Origin: Desulfotruncus arcticus DSM 17038
GTDB lineage: Bacteria > Bacillota > Desulfotomaculia > Desulfotomaculales > Desulfallaceae
Assembly (NCBI RefSeq): GCF_900113335.1
Contig: NZ_FOOX01000025.1
Coordinates: 1-60,384 of the forward strand
Direction: 5' to 3'
DNA: 60,384 nt
Made by a program: the position numbers and the translations under genes. Positions within the stretch are counted from its first letter, which is position 1. Each line of letters begins with the position of its first letter. Below the pieces are notes generated by a model. The model was given only the letters and a program-made list of their open reading frames with translations, was not told where the DNA came from and did no database searches. Below are positions 7,995 through 13,680 of this stretch, piece by piece.

Positions 7995-8598
7995 TTGTGA
8001 ACCTCCCACCTAAAGAAAAATCTCTATTGAAGCTATTTAAAGCCATTATTTGGATTTCAGCGTTATTGCTTAGCAAACACTCAATCAAGTATTCGTAGTA
8101 GTCAACTTTATGCAGCAGCCCTGCTAAATCACAATGTGATTTATAACCGCCGGCTGCAAGTGATTTATTAATTGTTCGCACAAGCAGCGACAGTGTTTCG
8201 TGGGCTTTATCCAATTTCTCGCGTAATATCCGTTCCTTTTCCCGCTTCTTGGCTTGCTGAATTATCTTCCGCCGAGCTGCCGGCGATAGTGGCTTTTTTG
8301 CTTCAATATTAAAATCTCGGGCAATCATTCGTGCAGCCTCAATTAGTTCTAAATTGAATATTTTGGCTACTAAATCGACCCCATCGCCATGCTCACCACA
8401 GCCGAAGCATTTCCATTTTCCATTTGGAAAAACAACAAATGACGGTGAGTGATCATTATGCAGCGGGCACCGAGCCGTCCAGCGCCTACCGCGCTGCTTT
8501 AGCTCGACAATGCTGTAGCGATTAATAACTTCTACAATGCTCAGTTGTTTAACCAGTTGGAATACATTGATTTGCTGTGTTACATTTGCAGCGCGCAC
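7978..8598 (-). CDS. CHC2 zinc-finger (DnaG-type primase N-terminal) protein
   Basis: Encodes 206 residues from a GTG with GGTGAGGTG upstream. Residues 28-80 form a DnaG-like CHC2 zinc finger (CPLHNDHSPSFVVF, then KWKCFGCGEHGDGVDLV). After that comes a basic helical segment (RRKIIQQAKKREKERILREK), and no TOPRIM or RNA polymerase domain follows. Full primases exceed 400 residues, so this is a short CHC2-only protein that may assist priming of the incoming strand or bind DNA. The zinc finger is seen directly; the role is inferred. Confidence 0.8.
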   Translation of the reverse strand: MRAANVTQQINVFQLVKQLSIVEVINRYSIVELKQRGRRWTARCPLHNDHSPSFVVFPNGKWKCFGCGEHGDGVDLVAKIFNLELIEAARMIARDFNIEAKKPLSPAARRKIIQQAKKREKERILREKLDKAHETLSLLVRTINKSLAAGGYKSHCDLAGLLHKVDYYEYLIECLLSNNAEIQIMALNSFNRDFSLGGRFTNESNP

Positions 8599-8696
8599 AT
8601 TATCACCTCACCGTACAAAAATACGATCATATTCCCGCTCCAATATACCCGGCTACCACCAAGCAGAAGCTTTCTCCGTTATCATCAAATTCCTAA

Positions 8697-8843
8697 TTAA
8701 TCTTCATCTTCCTCATACACTTCATAACCACAATGAATGTTATGGCAACACCAAACTTGCCTACCTTCTTCGTCATAATGTAAATACATTAATCCTCCGC
8801 ATTCCTCACATTCAATAACGTCCTCCACTATATGTGGATTCAT
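8697..8843 (-). CDS. Small zinc-ribbon protein
   Basis: Encodes 48 residues. The start is the ATG at 8841-8843 with AGGAGGTG 5 nt upstream; the longer open frame has no ribosome site. Two Cys pairs (CEECGG and CCHNIHCG) make a minimal zinc ribbon, flanked by acidic stretches and ending YEVYEEDED. Such proteins often accompany DNA-handling genes, but no function can be assigned. Confidence 0.6.
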   Translation of the reverse strand: MNPHIVEDVIECEECGGLMYLHYDEEGRQVWCCHNIHCGYEVYEEDED

Positions 8844-8883
8844 TTCAACACCTCCTACCCAAAAATTACGTTTAAAGCACAAA

Positions 8884-8924
8884 AGGAGAACGCACGGGAA
8901 TATTTATCCCGCAATCGTTCTCCT
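8884..8924 (-). terminator. Rho-independent terminator
   Basis: AGGAGAACG and CGTTCTCCT form a perfect 9-bp stem (8884-8892 with 8916-8924) with an inner GGGATA/TATCCC-like stem. On the minus strand it is followed by TTTTG. It lies after the 8976-9179 gene and before the 8697-8843 gene. A second small hairpin with a GUAA loop (GACC/GGTC) is at 8934-8945. Confidence 0.6.
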
Positions 8925-8975
8925 AAAATTTCTGACCTTACGGTCTGTCTTACTTTATGCCAGCTAACTGTAAAT

Positions 8976-9179
8976 TTATAGCTCGCAATCCGCTATAGAT
9001 ATGGCTTCGTTGCGTTTATCAACTTCTGCCACCAGGCTCCCCAATTGCATTAACCGTTCTCCCCGGGCTATTTCTTCGCGCACCGAAATTTCCCTAACGC
9101 TTGACATAGCCACTAAGTACGTATCACTTTCACCGAAATTTTGGGCCTCATAAACTCTATATTTCAGGTTTACCATCAT
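8976..9179 (-). CDS. Small hypothetical protein
   Basis: Encodes 67 residues; ATG 9177-9179 (or the next ATG) follows AAGGGAG closely and overlaps the upstream stop in ATGA, so translation is coupled to the 9176-9643 gene. The protein is beta-rich at the start (MVNLKYRVYEAQ) then helical (ISVREEIARGERLMQLGSLV). No family is recognised. Confidence 0.55.
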   Translation of the reverse strand: MMVNLKYRVYEAQNFGESDTYLVAMSSVREISVREEIARGERLMQLGSLVAEVDKRNEAISIADCEL

Positions 9180-9643
9180 TTACAACTCCCTTTATGCTGG
9201 AGTTGCATTGCTTTGATAGCGAACCATGTGATCCCATCTTTCATTATGTTGTACTCTATCTCAAACTTCTTGTTCTGTCCCTCTTGCATTATTTTTCCGA
9301 CTCCGTTTTTGGCAATAACAATTTGTTCTTCTTTGCCGTCTACCTTGCATTTGGCTCTGGTATTGCCATTCGGCGTCTCTTTTACTTCCGTAACAATGAC
9401 TTTTGCTACCAGGGTTTTCTTCTGCTTTTCCTGGGTACCATTTTCAACTTCAGTGCTAGTTTCCGTTGATGCAATGGTTTCGGTTTGAGTATTGCTGATC
9501 GCCGGTTGTGACGTAGCCACTTGAACGCCAGTCAAACCAGCGAACATAGACATTGCAAACATGCGGCAATCACTACCGTTCCAAGCCATGCACACATCTT
9601 GCAAACATTCGGTAAACCCTTTAAAAGGACACATTTTTTTCAT
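9176..9643 (-). CDS. Cysteine-containing hypothetical protein
   Basis: Encodes 155 residues when started at ATG 9641-9643. An apparent GTG start 12 codons earlier lies inside the AGGAGGTG ribosome site itself and is rejected. Residues 1-30 hold a Cys cluster (MCPFKGFTECLQDVCMAWNG and SDCRMF) that resembles a small metal or Fe-S motif. A Thr/Ser/Glu-rich linker follows (about residues 50-80), then a beta-rich domain (KVIVTEVKETPNG, ARCKVDGKEEQIV) ending in KGSCK. The last part looks OB-like, but this is uncertain. Confidence 0.6.
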   Translation of the reverse strand: MKKMCPFKGFTECLQDVCMAWNGSDCRMFAMSMFAGLTGVQVATSQPAISNTQTETIASTETSTEVENGTQEKQKKTLVAKVIVTEVKETPNGNTRAKCKVDGKEEQIVIAKNGVGKIMQEGQNKKFEIEYNIMKDGITWFAIKAMQLQHKGSCK

Positions 9644-9650
9644 TCTTTCA

Positions 9651-9684
9651 GATACGGGCTTCAGCCCGTATCCATTCACCTCCT
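9651..9684 (-). promoter_or_regulatory. SD, hairpin, start leader of the 9176-9643 gene
   Basis: Minus-strand AGGAGGTG (9677-9684) is followed by GATACGGGC-TGAA-GCCCGTATC (9651-9672), a perfect 9-bp stem with a 4-nt loop, then TGAAAGA and the ATG at 9643. This is the same layout as upstream of the 1329, 5994, 7023 and 7405 starts. Confidence 0.6.
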
Positions 9685-9824
9685 AGTGTTTGGATTACGG
9701 GCATTAGCCCTATTTATCTTAATAATATTAGTGTTAGAGCCAAAACTAAGCCCCTAACCTCAACAAATCAGCCGATTTGTAAAGATAATAATCTCTCCGC
9801 CGCATTACCTTCTCGTTATAAAAT

Positions 9825-9865
9825 AAAAAGGGCAAAAAAGTTATTTATCATAACCTCTTTGCCCT
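9825..9865 (-). terminator. Strong terminator, possibly bidirectional
   Basis: AAGGGCAAA...GTTAT and ATAAC...TTTGCCCTT form a long stem (9827-9843 with 9849-9865), with a T-run on the minus strand and also one on the plus strand. It ends transcription of the 9964-10209 gene. The flanking 9686-9963 segment has no gene; 9876-9930 can form a further structure with outer CAACCAT/ATGGTTG and inner CATGC/GCATG stems. Confidence 0.7.
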
Positions 9866-9963
9866 TGCTTTCTTGCCAACCATGCTTGCGTTATTACCGC
9901 ATGCCCCCGGCCTTTGTCGAGGATGGTTGACTCATTATTTTTCGTTTACGCTCAAAAGCCTTT

Positions 9964-10209
9964 TTAAATTAACATTTTTAACATAGCGAACATAGCCGCC
10001 AGTTGTCCTACCCAAAATATAAACATCCACTTTATAATCTCAGTTTTTGTATCAGCTAACCTTCGCTCAATTTTTTCAATCACTATTTCCAATGTGCTCT
10101 CTTTTAAATCCTTCGTAGCCTGGTTAATAACTTCTATGAGACTTTTAGAAGCATCATCACCAAGTTTTTGCCTTAAAGCTTCCGGAAAAAATACAAGGCT
10201 CATATTCAT
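9964..10209 (-). CDS. Tail-anchored coiled-coil membrane protein
   Basis: Encodes 81 residues from ATG 10207-10209 with GGAGGTGAGAGGTG upstream. The first 55 residues are a charged helix likely to form a coiled coil (KSLIEVINQATKDLKE, IEKIERRLADTKTE). The last 22 form one transmembrane segment (WMFIFWVGQLAAMFAMLKML). The layout resembles DUF1640-like or phage tail-anchored proteins. Its function here is unknown. Confidence 0.65.
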   Translation of the reverse strand: MNMSLVFFPEALRQKLGDDASKSLIEVINQATKDLKESTLEIVIEKIERRLADTKTEIIKWMFIFWVGQLAAMFAMLKMLI

Positions 10210-10289
10210 TCACCTCTCACCTCCAGAGTATCACACCTTTATGTTCTTGAGAAGTGCGATAATGTCTCTTGCTTCCTGATAACAAAAAT

Positions 10290-10622
10290 TTATGCATTCT
10301 CCTTAGCTTTGTCTAGGAATTTGACCTTTTCTGCCACCACTTCGGCGGCTTTGCGTCGGGTACCCTGACTATCATCGTAGGTGCGTATTTGCAACCGCCC
10401 TTTAACGGAGACCAGGCGTCCTTTGCCAAGGTGCTTAATGCAATTCTCGGCAAGTTTCTCCCACGCTATAATTTCTATGAAATCAGTTTCACGTTCCCCG
10501 TCAGTATTAGTATAATCACGATCTACCGCCAGGGTCATCCTTGCTACAGTTTTCCCGTTAGGAGTTTTCTTTTCTTCCGGATCTTTTGTAAGACGACCGA
10601 TTAACCAAACCTCATTCATCAT
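10290..10622 (-). CDS. ssb: Single-stranded DNA-binding protein
   Basis: Encodes 110 residues with a complete OB fold: NEVWLIGRLTKDPEEK, then GKTVARMTLAVDRDY, TDFIEIIAWEKLAENC, KGRLVSVKGRLQIRTYDD and EVVAEKVKFLD. It binds ssDNA during replication or conjugative entry. It lacks the long acidic C-terminal tail (DDDIPF type) of chromosomal SSB, as is common for short plasmid or phage versions. The start is ATG 10620-10622 with AGGGGG upstream. Confidence 0.92.
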   Translation of the reverse strand: MMNEVWLIGRLTKDPEEKKTPNGKTVARMTLAVDRDYTNTDGERETDFIEIIAWEKLAENCIKHLGKGRLVSVKGRLQIRTYDDSQGTRRKAAEVVAEKVKFLDKAKENA

Positions 10623-10651
10623 TTTAATTCCCCCTTATTTTTTTCTAAAAA

Positions 10652-10700
10652 ATGCAAAAAACACCTAAGCATTTCGTTTTTAACAAAACACTCTGGTGTT
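10652..10700 (-). terminator. Probable terminator/attenuator upstream of ssb
   Basis: AACACC (10660-10665) pairs with GGTGTT (10695-10700) around an A/T-rich inner hairpin. On the minus strand the 3' arm runs into TTTTTTGCATTTTTT. It sits 30 bp upstream of ssb and could limit read-through into it. Confidence 0.45.
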
Positions 10701-10786
10701 CACATTTCTTGGCTTTCAAATTGTTCAATAGCTTTATCGGCCTGTGGCCATTTTATAATAGTGCTTTCAATATTTAGCCATATCAC
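10700..10786 (-). CDS. Possible 28-residue peptide
   Basis: A short frame from GTG 10784-10786 encodes VIWLNIESTIIKWPQADKAI followed by EQFESQEM and TGA. Composition is protein-like (amphipathic, acidic C-terminus), but no clear ribosome site is visible; a 14-bp palindrome (AAGCTTGCAAGCTT, 10791-10804) lies just upstream. It may be a leader peptide for ssb or the end of a decayed gene. Confidence 0.3.
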   Translation of the reverse strand: MIWLNIESTIIKWPQADKAIEQFESQEM

Positions 10787-10809
10787 TCACAAAGCTTGCA
10801 AGCTTGGCT

Positions 10810-10989
10810 TTAGCTGCCTCTTTTGAGGTCACCGGATTCCTTACGAGTGGGCAAACGCCAGGCCGCCCGGTTAGCCTGTAGCGCAGCTTGGGACAATTCA
10901 TGTTCGCCGGTCACGTGTCTCCCGCAGGGGGTCCAGCCTGCACACGCTTTTCTTGGACCGGAAGGTCCCGTTCTAGTGGAACCAAACAA
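10810..10989 (-). CDS. Doubtful ORF with coding-like composition
   Basis: A frame with no ATG could start at TTG 10987-10989 and give 59 residues, including LFGSTRTGPSG, GEHELSQAALQANRAAW and RLPTRKESGDLKRGS. The composition looks like a real basic protein, but the ribosome site is weak, and adjacent frames here also look coding-like, which suggests either a decayed gene or a structured RNA. The inverted pair CGTGT/ACACG around GCAGG/CCTGC (about 10911-10945) could be part of such an RNA. Confidence 0.25.
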   Translation of the reverse strand: MFGSTRTGPSGPRKACAGWTPCGRHVTGEHELSQAALQANRAAWRLPTRKESGDLKRGS

Positions 10990-11312
10990 GTTTACCCGTC
11001 TTTCTACGTGCGGGTTCGCTACGCCCTAAAAAGCTCAGCGCATTTTTTAGGAAGTGACGCCGCTCAGCGCAAAGCGCCCTGTTGTTTACGGTACACTCAG
11101 CTCAGCGCAAAAAGCTTTCCGTAAACCCTGGTCTTTCGATAAATACAAGCTTATCGCATTTTTGTACTTATCCCGGAGCTTCCATCCGAACCAAGCTGGA
11201 GTCGCTTGTTGAAAAACCTGACTGATAAACATATTCATTGCTTTATGGGAAAACTTGAAATATTAAATGTTAAGATTTAAGCTACTTCTTGGCTAATATA
11301 TTAAATGGGTAA
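10990..11312 (-). other. Non-coding region with three hairpins sharing one loop motif
   Basis: No supported gene. The 10-mer GCTCAGCGCA (minus TGCGCTGAGC) occurs three times at 11033-11042, 11062-11071 and 11100-11109. The first copy is the loop of an 8-bp hairpin (CCTAAAAA/TTTTTAGG, 11025-11051). The third lies in the loop of another 8-bp hairpin (GTTTACGG/CCGTAAAC, 11084-11126). The middle copy overlaps a GCGC-AAA-GCGC mini-hairpin. Different stems around the same loop imply a protein- or RNA-recognition site. An origin of transfer or a regulatory RNA is possible. 11127-11312 shows nothing else. Confidence 0.45.
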
Positions 11313-12014
11313 CTATTTCCTGTCAATATATTTTTTTGTGCCAGTGTCAAATATGTTGGCGTTATAGCTGGTGATAATTTTATTAATTTCTCTTTCAACC
11401 TGCTTGACAAATCCTAATTTTTTTGCGATTTTCATGTCTACAAGAAATGTTGCTCCCCAATATTTTTCATCTTGCGGCATTCCCACTTGTTCTTCCAAAA
11501 GATAGAGTTTATCTGGCTCTTTATTAAAGTTGTTCTCCAGTAAGAAAATATTCTTTCTGTATATTTTTAGTCTCTGATCAAAGCTTAGTGTGTAATTCAC
11601 CTTGTTATATAGAATTCCGGCTTCTTCAAATACAAAGATACCGCCGGTATCTACCAAATACAAATTAATATTTTCTTCGTCTTTAAAGTTAATAAAGTTT
11701 TCACAAAGAAGCCCCATGGTGACACATTCATCTAGTAATTTTTTAAATTCTATTTCACTGAGTCCCCCTGTTTTTATGTGTATTTGGTTTTCTTCAGCTA
11801 CCAGCATTTCATTTACTATCTTTATTAATTCAAGATGCATCTCATTTAGCACCCAGGCACGGAAGAAACCGGCCATGGTTTCCTTATAAACGTATCCCCT
11901 TATTTCCGGTTCCATTTCCTCATCAAGGTCCGGTCTTATATTATATCTTCTACCTACTACTCTAATTAACTGGTTGCAATAATATATAGACTCATAGTTT
12001 CTAATAAGTTTCAA
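11313..12014 (-). CDS. Hypothetical protein
   Basis: Encodes 233 residues if started at TTG 12012-12014, which follows the SD (AAAGGGGTGA, 12047-12055) across a perfect 9-bp hairpin. An ATG 15 codons earlier has no ribosome site and overlaps the SD itself. The protein is soluble and largely helical, with RGYVYKETMAGFFRAWVLNE and FKKLLDECVTMGLLCE, then DTGGIFVFEEAGILYN. It recalls bacterial transfer-region regulators of unknown function. It is the last gene of the S1 and coupling-protein run. Confidence 0.6.
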   Translation of the reverse strand: MKLIRNYESIYYCNQLIRVVGRRYNIRPDLDEEMEPEIRGYVYKETMAGFFRAWVLNEMHLELIKIVNEMLVAEENQIHIKTGGLSEIEFKKLLDECVTMGLLCENFINFKDEENINLYLVDTGGIFVFEEAGILYNKVNYTLSFDQRLKIYRKNIFLLENNFNKEPDKLYLLEEQVGMPQDEKYWGATFLVDMKIAKKLGFVKQVEREINKIITSYNANIFDTGTKKYIDRK

Positions 12015-12020
12015 GTAAAT

Positions 12021-12055
12021 GGGCAGCAGTTTATACCTGCTGCCCGTCACCCCTT
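12021..12055 (-). promoter_or_regulatory. SD, hairpin, TTG leader of the 11313-12014 gene
   Basis: AAAGGGGTGA (12046-12055, minus strand) is followed by GGGCAGCAG, a 7-nt loop and CTGCTGCCC (12021-12045), then ATTTACT and TTG. It repeats the SD, hairpin, start layout, here with a different stem and a TTG start. Confidence 0.5.
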
Positions 12056-12060
12056 TCATA

Positions 12061-12705
12061 CTATTTTACTGGATCAGAAATTAACTTTTCAAACGGTATA
12101 TCTCTATTGAGCAGTATATAATCCGCTGTGTATCTTTTTCCGACCGGCGTTAATGCTTTTGCTTCTTCTACGGTTGGGAATATGATAATATCCGCCTCCA
12201 GGTTGGGTTCCTCCCCTCTCCTCGGGGCATCAATAAGTAATGTTGATTTCTTTTTTTCCCCTGGCTGTAGATAAGTCATGATTGCGTATCTTTTCTTTGA
12301 TTTATTACGTCTCTTGAGTTCCCATGTAAAACCGGGTAAGTTGCTTTTTGCCCTACCGTAAAATACACTTAATGCTGCAAGTCTGCAAGCCTCATTCGGC
12401 GATCTCGGCAGTAATTTATCTGAAGAGACCCATATTTTCAAAACACGCTCTGGGGCTGATGATGTTACAACTTCTATGCATTTGATTAAATGAGCTTTCC
12501 ATAGTTTTAAAAGTAACTTTTGCGCTACCATTCTAGAAGAATTCAAAAGCATTGCGGCTGTTGTGGTTGTAAGCAACTCCACCTCACTAAAATATCTCGT
12601 TAACTCAACACATCTCCGGTTATCTCTTATTTCCATGATTCCTTCCGGAAATCTCAGATATCTTATGCCGATGCCAACTGCATAAGCACTATCTTTGTGC
12701 ATCAT
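12061..12705 (-). CDS. Hypothetical protein, possible DNA-binding
   Basis: Encodes 214 residues; two ATGs (12703-12705, 12700-12702) lie within the end of the S1 gene, so it is translationally coupled. The middle (YFSEVELLTTTTAAMLLNSS and RMVAQKLLLKLWKAHLIKCIE) has the look of a winged-helix or replication-relaxation type domain. A C-terminal region with FPTVEEAKALTP follows. Replication-relaxation (MobA-like accessory) proteins of conjugative elements have this size and arrangement, but I cannot prove membership. Confidence 0.55.
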   Translation of the reverse strand: MMHKDSAYAVGIGIRYLRFPEGIMEIRDNRRCVELTRYFSEVELLTTTTAAMLLNSSRMVAQKLLLKLWKAHLIKCIEVVTSSAPERVLKIWVSSDKLLPRSPNEACRLAALSVFYGRAKSNLPGFTWELKRRNKSKKRYAIMTYLQPGEKKKSTLLIDAPRRGEEPNLEADIIIFPTVEEAKALTPVGKRYTADYILLNRDIPFEKLISDPVK

Positions 12706-13663
12706 CAGTCACCACCGTGTTAATTGTTTCTTGAACTTCACTCTCTTCATTATTGGAGTTAATACTTTTTTGCTCACGGAACCCGCCCAGTGTTTTAATA
12801 TCGTTGCCGGTACCGCTCGATTGTTGCTTAATCCTTTTAGCTCTTTTTCTTGCGCGCTCCCTCCTTCTGTCAAATATCTGGCGGGCATCATAATATTTGA
12901 GCTTCAAACGGCGTGTTTCTTGGTTATAGTCCGAAACTTGCAGTTTAACATAGTCTCCTTCTTTGTAGTTGTCCGTTTTTTTGTAATATACACGGCCTAT
13001 GATGCCAGTTTTGACCTTTATAAAAGCCAGGTTGTCTCTAATTTGCACAACCTGGCCGGATAGAACGTCACCTCTGTTATATAATTGCTGCCCCCACGGG
13101 TCTACGGGTTCAACTTCTATTGTTTGGTTTTCTTTATTTAGATAGGCAACTTCAACTTTGATAATATCTCTGGCGCTATATTGCACCTCCAGAGGCACAC
13201 CATCAGACAAGCGTGCTTTCTCCTGTGGAATTCTGATTATAACTCCGCCACCTATGTCAACATAGGCATTTCTGTTGACTGCCCGAACCAAGGCGTTGAT
13301 TATTTCGCCTTGCGTTAATTGCTTTATTAGTTTTTTAAGGTTTGATTCAACGATATCTTTACGGCTACATATTACGGCTGAGTTTTTTTTGTCTATTCTA
13401 CTGACTATGCAAATAATTTTTTGCCCGGCAAATTCATTAATTGGTGTTCTTTTGGGCAGACCGCTTTCACTAGCAGAACAATAACCGATTATACCCGGTT
13501 TGTTTTCAAATATCAGTTCCCAACAATCTTCTTCGTTGGGTACCCTTTTAATCCCGCTTATTATTGCTTCCATGGGGATACCCCTTTCTTTAGAGTCGTA
13601 AAAATCCTCCCAAACATCCATGTCTCTTAATTTGATTCCTTCCGGTGCAATTTTGAATTCCAT
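12689..13663 (-). CDS. S1 RNA-binding domain protein
   Basis: Encodes about 324 residues. The start is ATG 13661-13663 with AAAGGATG 6 nt upstream; the ATG three codons earlier is part of that SD. Two S1-like OB repeats are visible: one around TQGEIINALVRAVNRNAYVD with IGGGVIIRIP, one around YNRGDVLSGQVVQI with KVKTGIIGRVYYKK and KEGDYVKLQVSDY. A Lys/Arg-rich tail (RRRERARKRAKRIKQQ) follows, then a charged disordered end. Likely an RNA- or ssDNA-binding accessory of the transfer region, between the coupling protein and the 12061 gene. Confidence 0.8.
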   Translation of the reverse strand: MEFKIAPEGIKLRDMDVWEDFYDSKERGIPMEAIISGIKRVPNEEDCWELIFENKPGIIGYCSASESGLPKRTPINEFAGQKIICIVSRIDKKNSAVICSRKDIVESNLKKLIKQLTQGEIINALVRAVNRNAYVDIGGGVIIRIPQEKARLSDGVPLEVQYSARDIIKVEVAYLNKENQTIEVEPVDPWGQQLYNRGDVLSGQVVQIRDNLAFIKVKTGIIGRVYYKKTDNYKEGDYVKLQVSDYNQETRRLKLKYYDARQIFDRRRERARKRAKRIKQQSSGTGNDIKTLGGFREQKSINSNNEESEVQETINTVVTDDAQR

Positions 13664-13680
13664 ACTTTTCATCCTTTCTC

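Noticed and set aside
9644..9679. GTG start 12 codons upstream for the 9176-9643 gene
   Set aside because: The GTG is part of the AGGAGGTG ribosome site, so initiation there would lack an SD; the same reasoning removes GTG starts at 16131 and 26696.
9876..9960. tRNA-like fold near the 9825 terminator
   Set aside because: Stem lengths and loop sequences do not match a T-arm (no GGTTCRA) or an acceptor ending in CCA.
10823..11124. Plus-strand ORFs of 68 and 78 codons
   Set aside because: No ribosome site; they overlap the hairpin region and a minus-strand frame of better composition, so they are likely chance frames.
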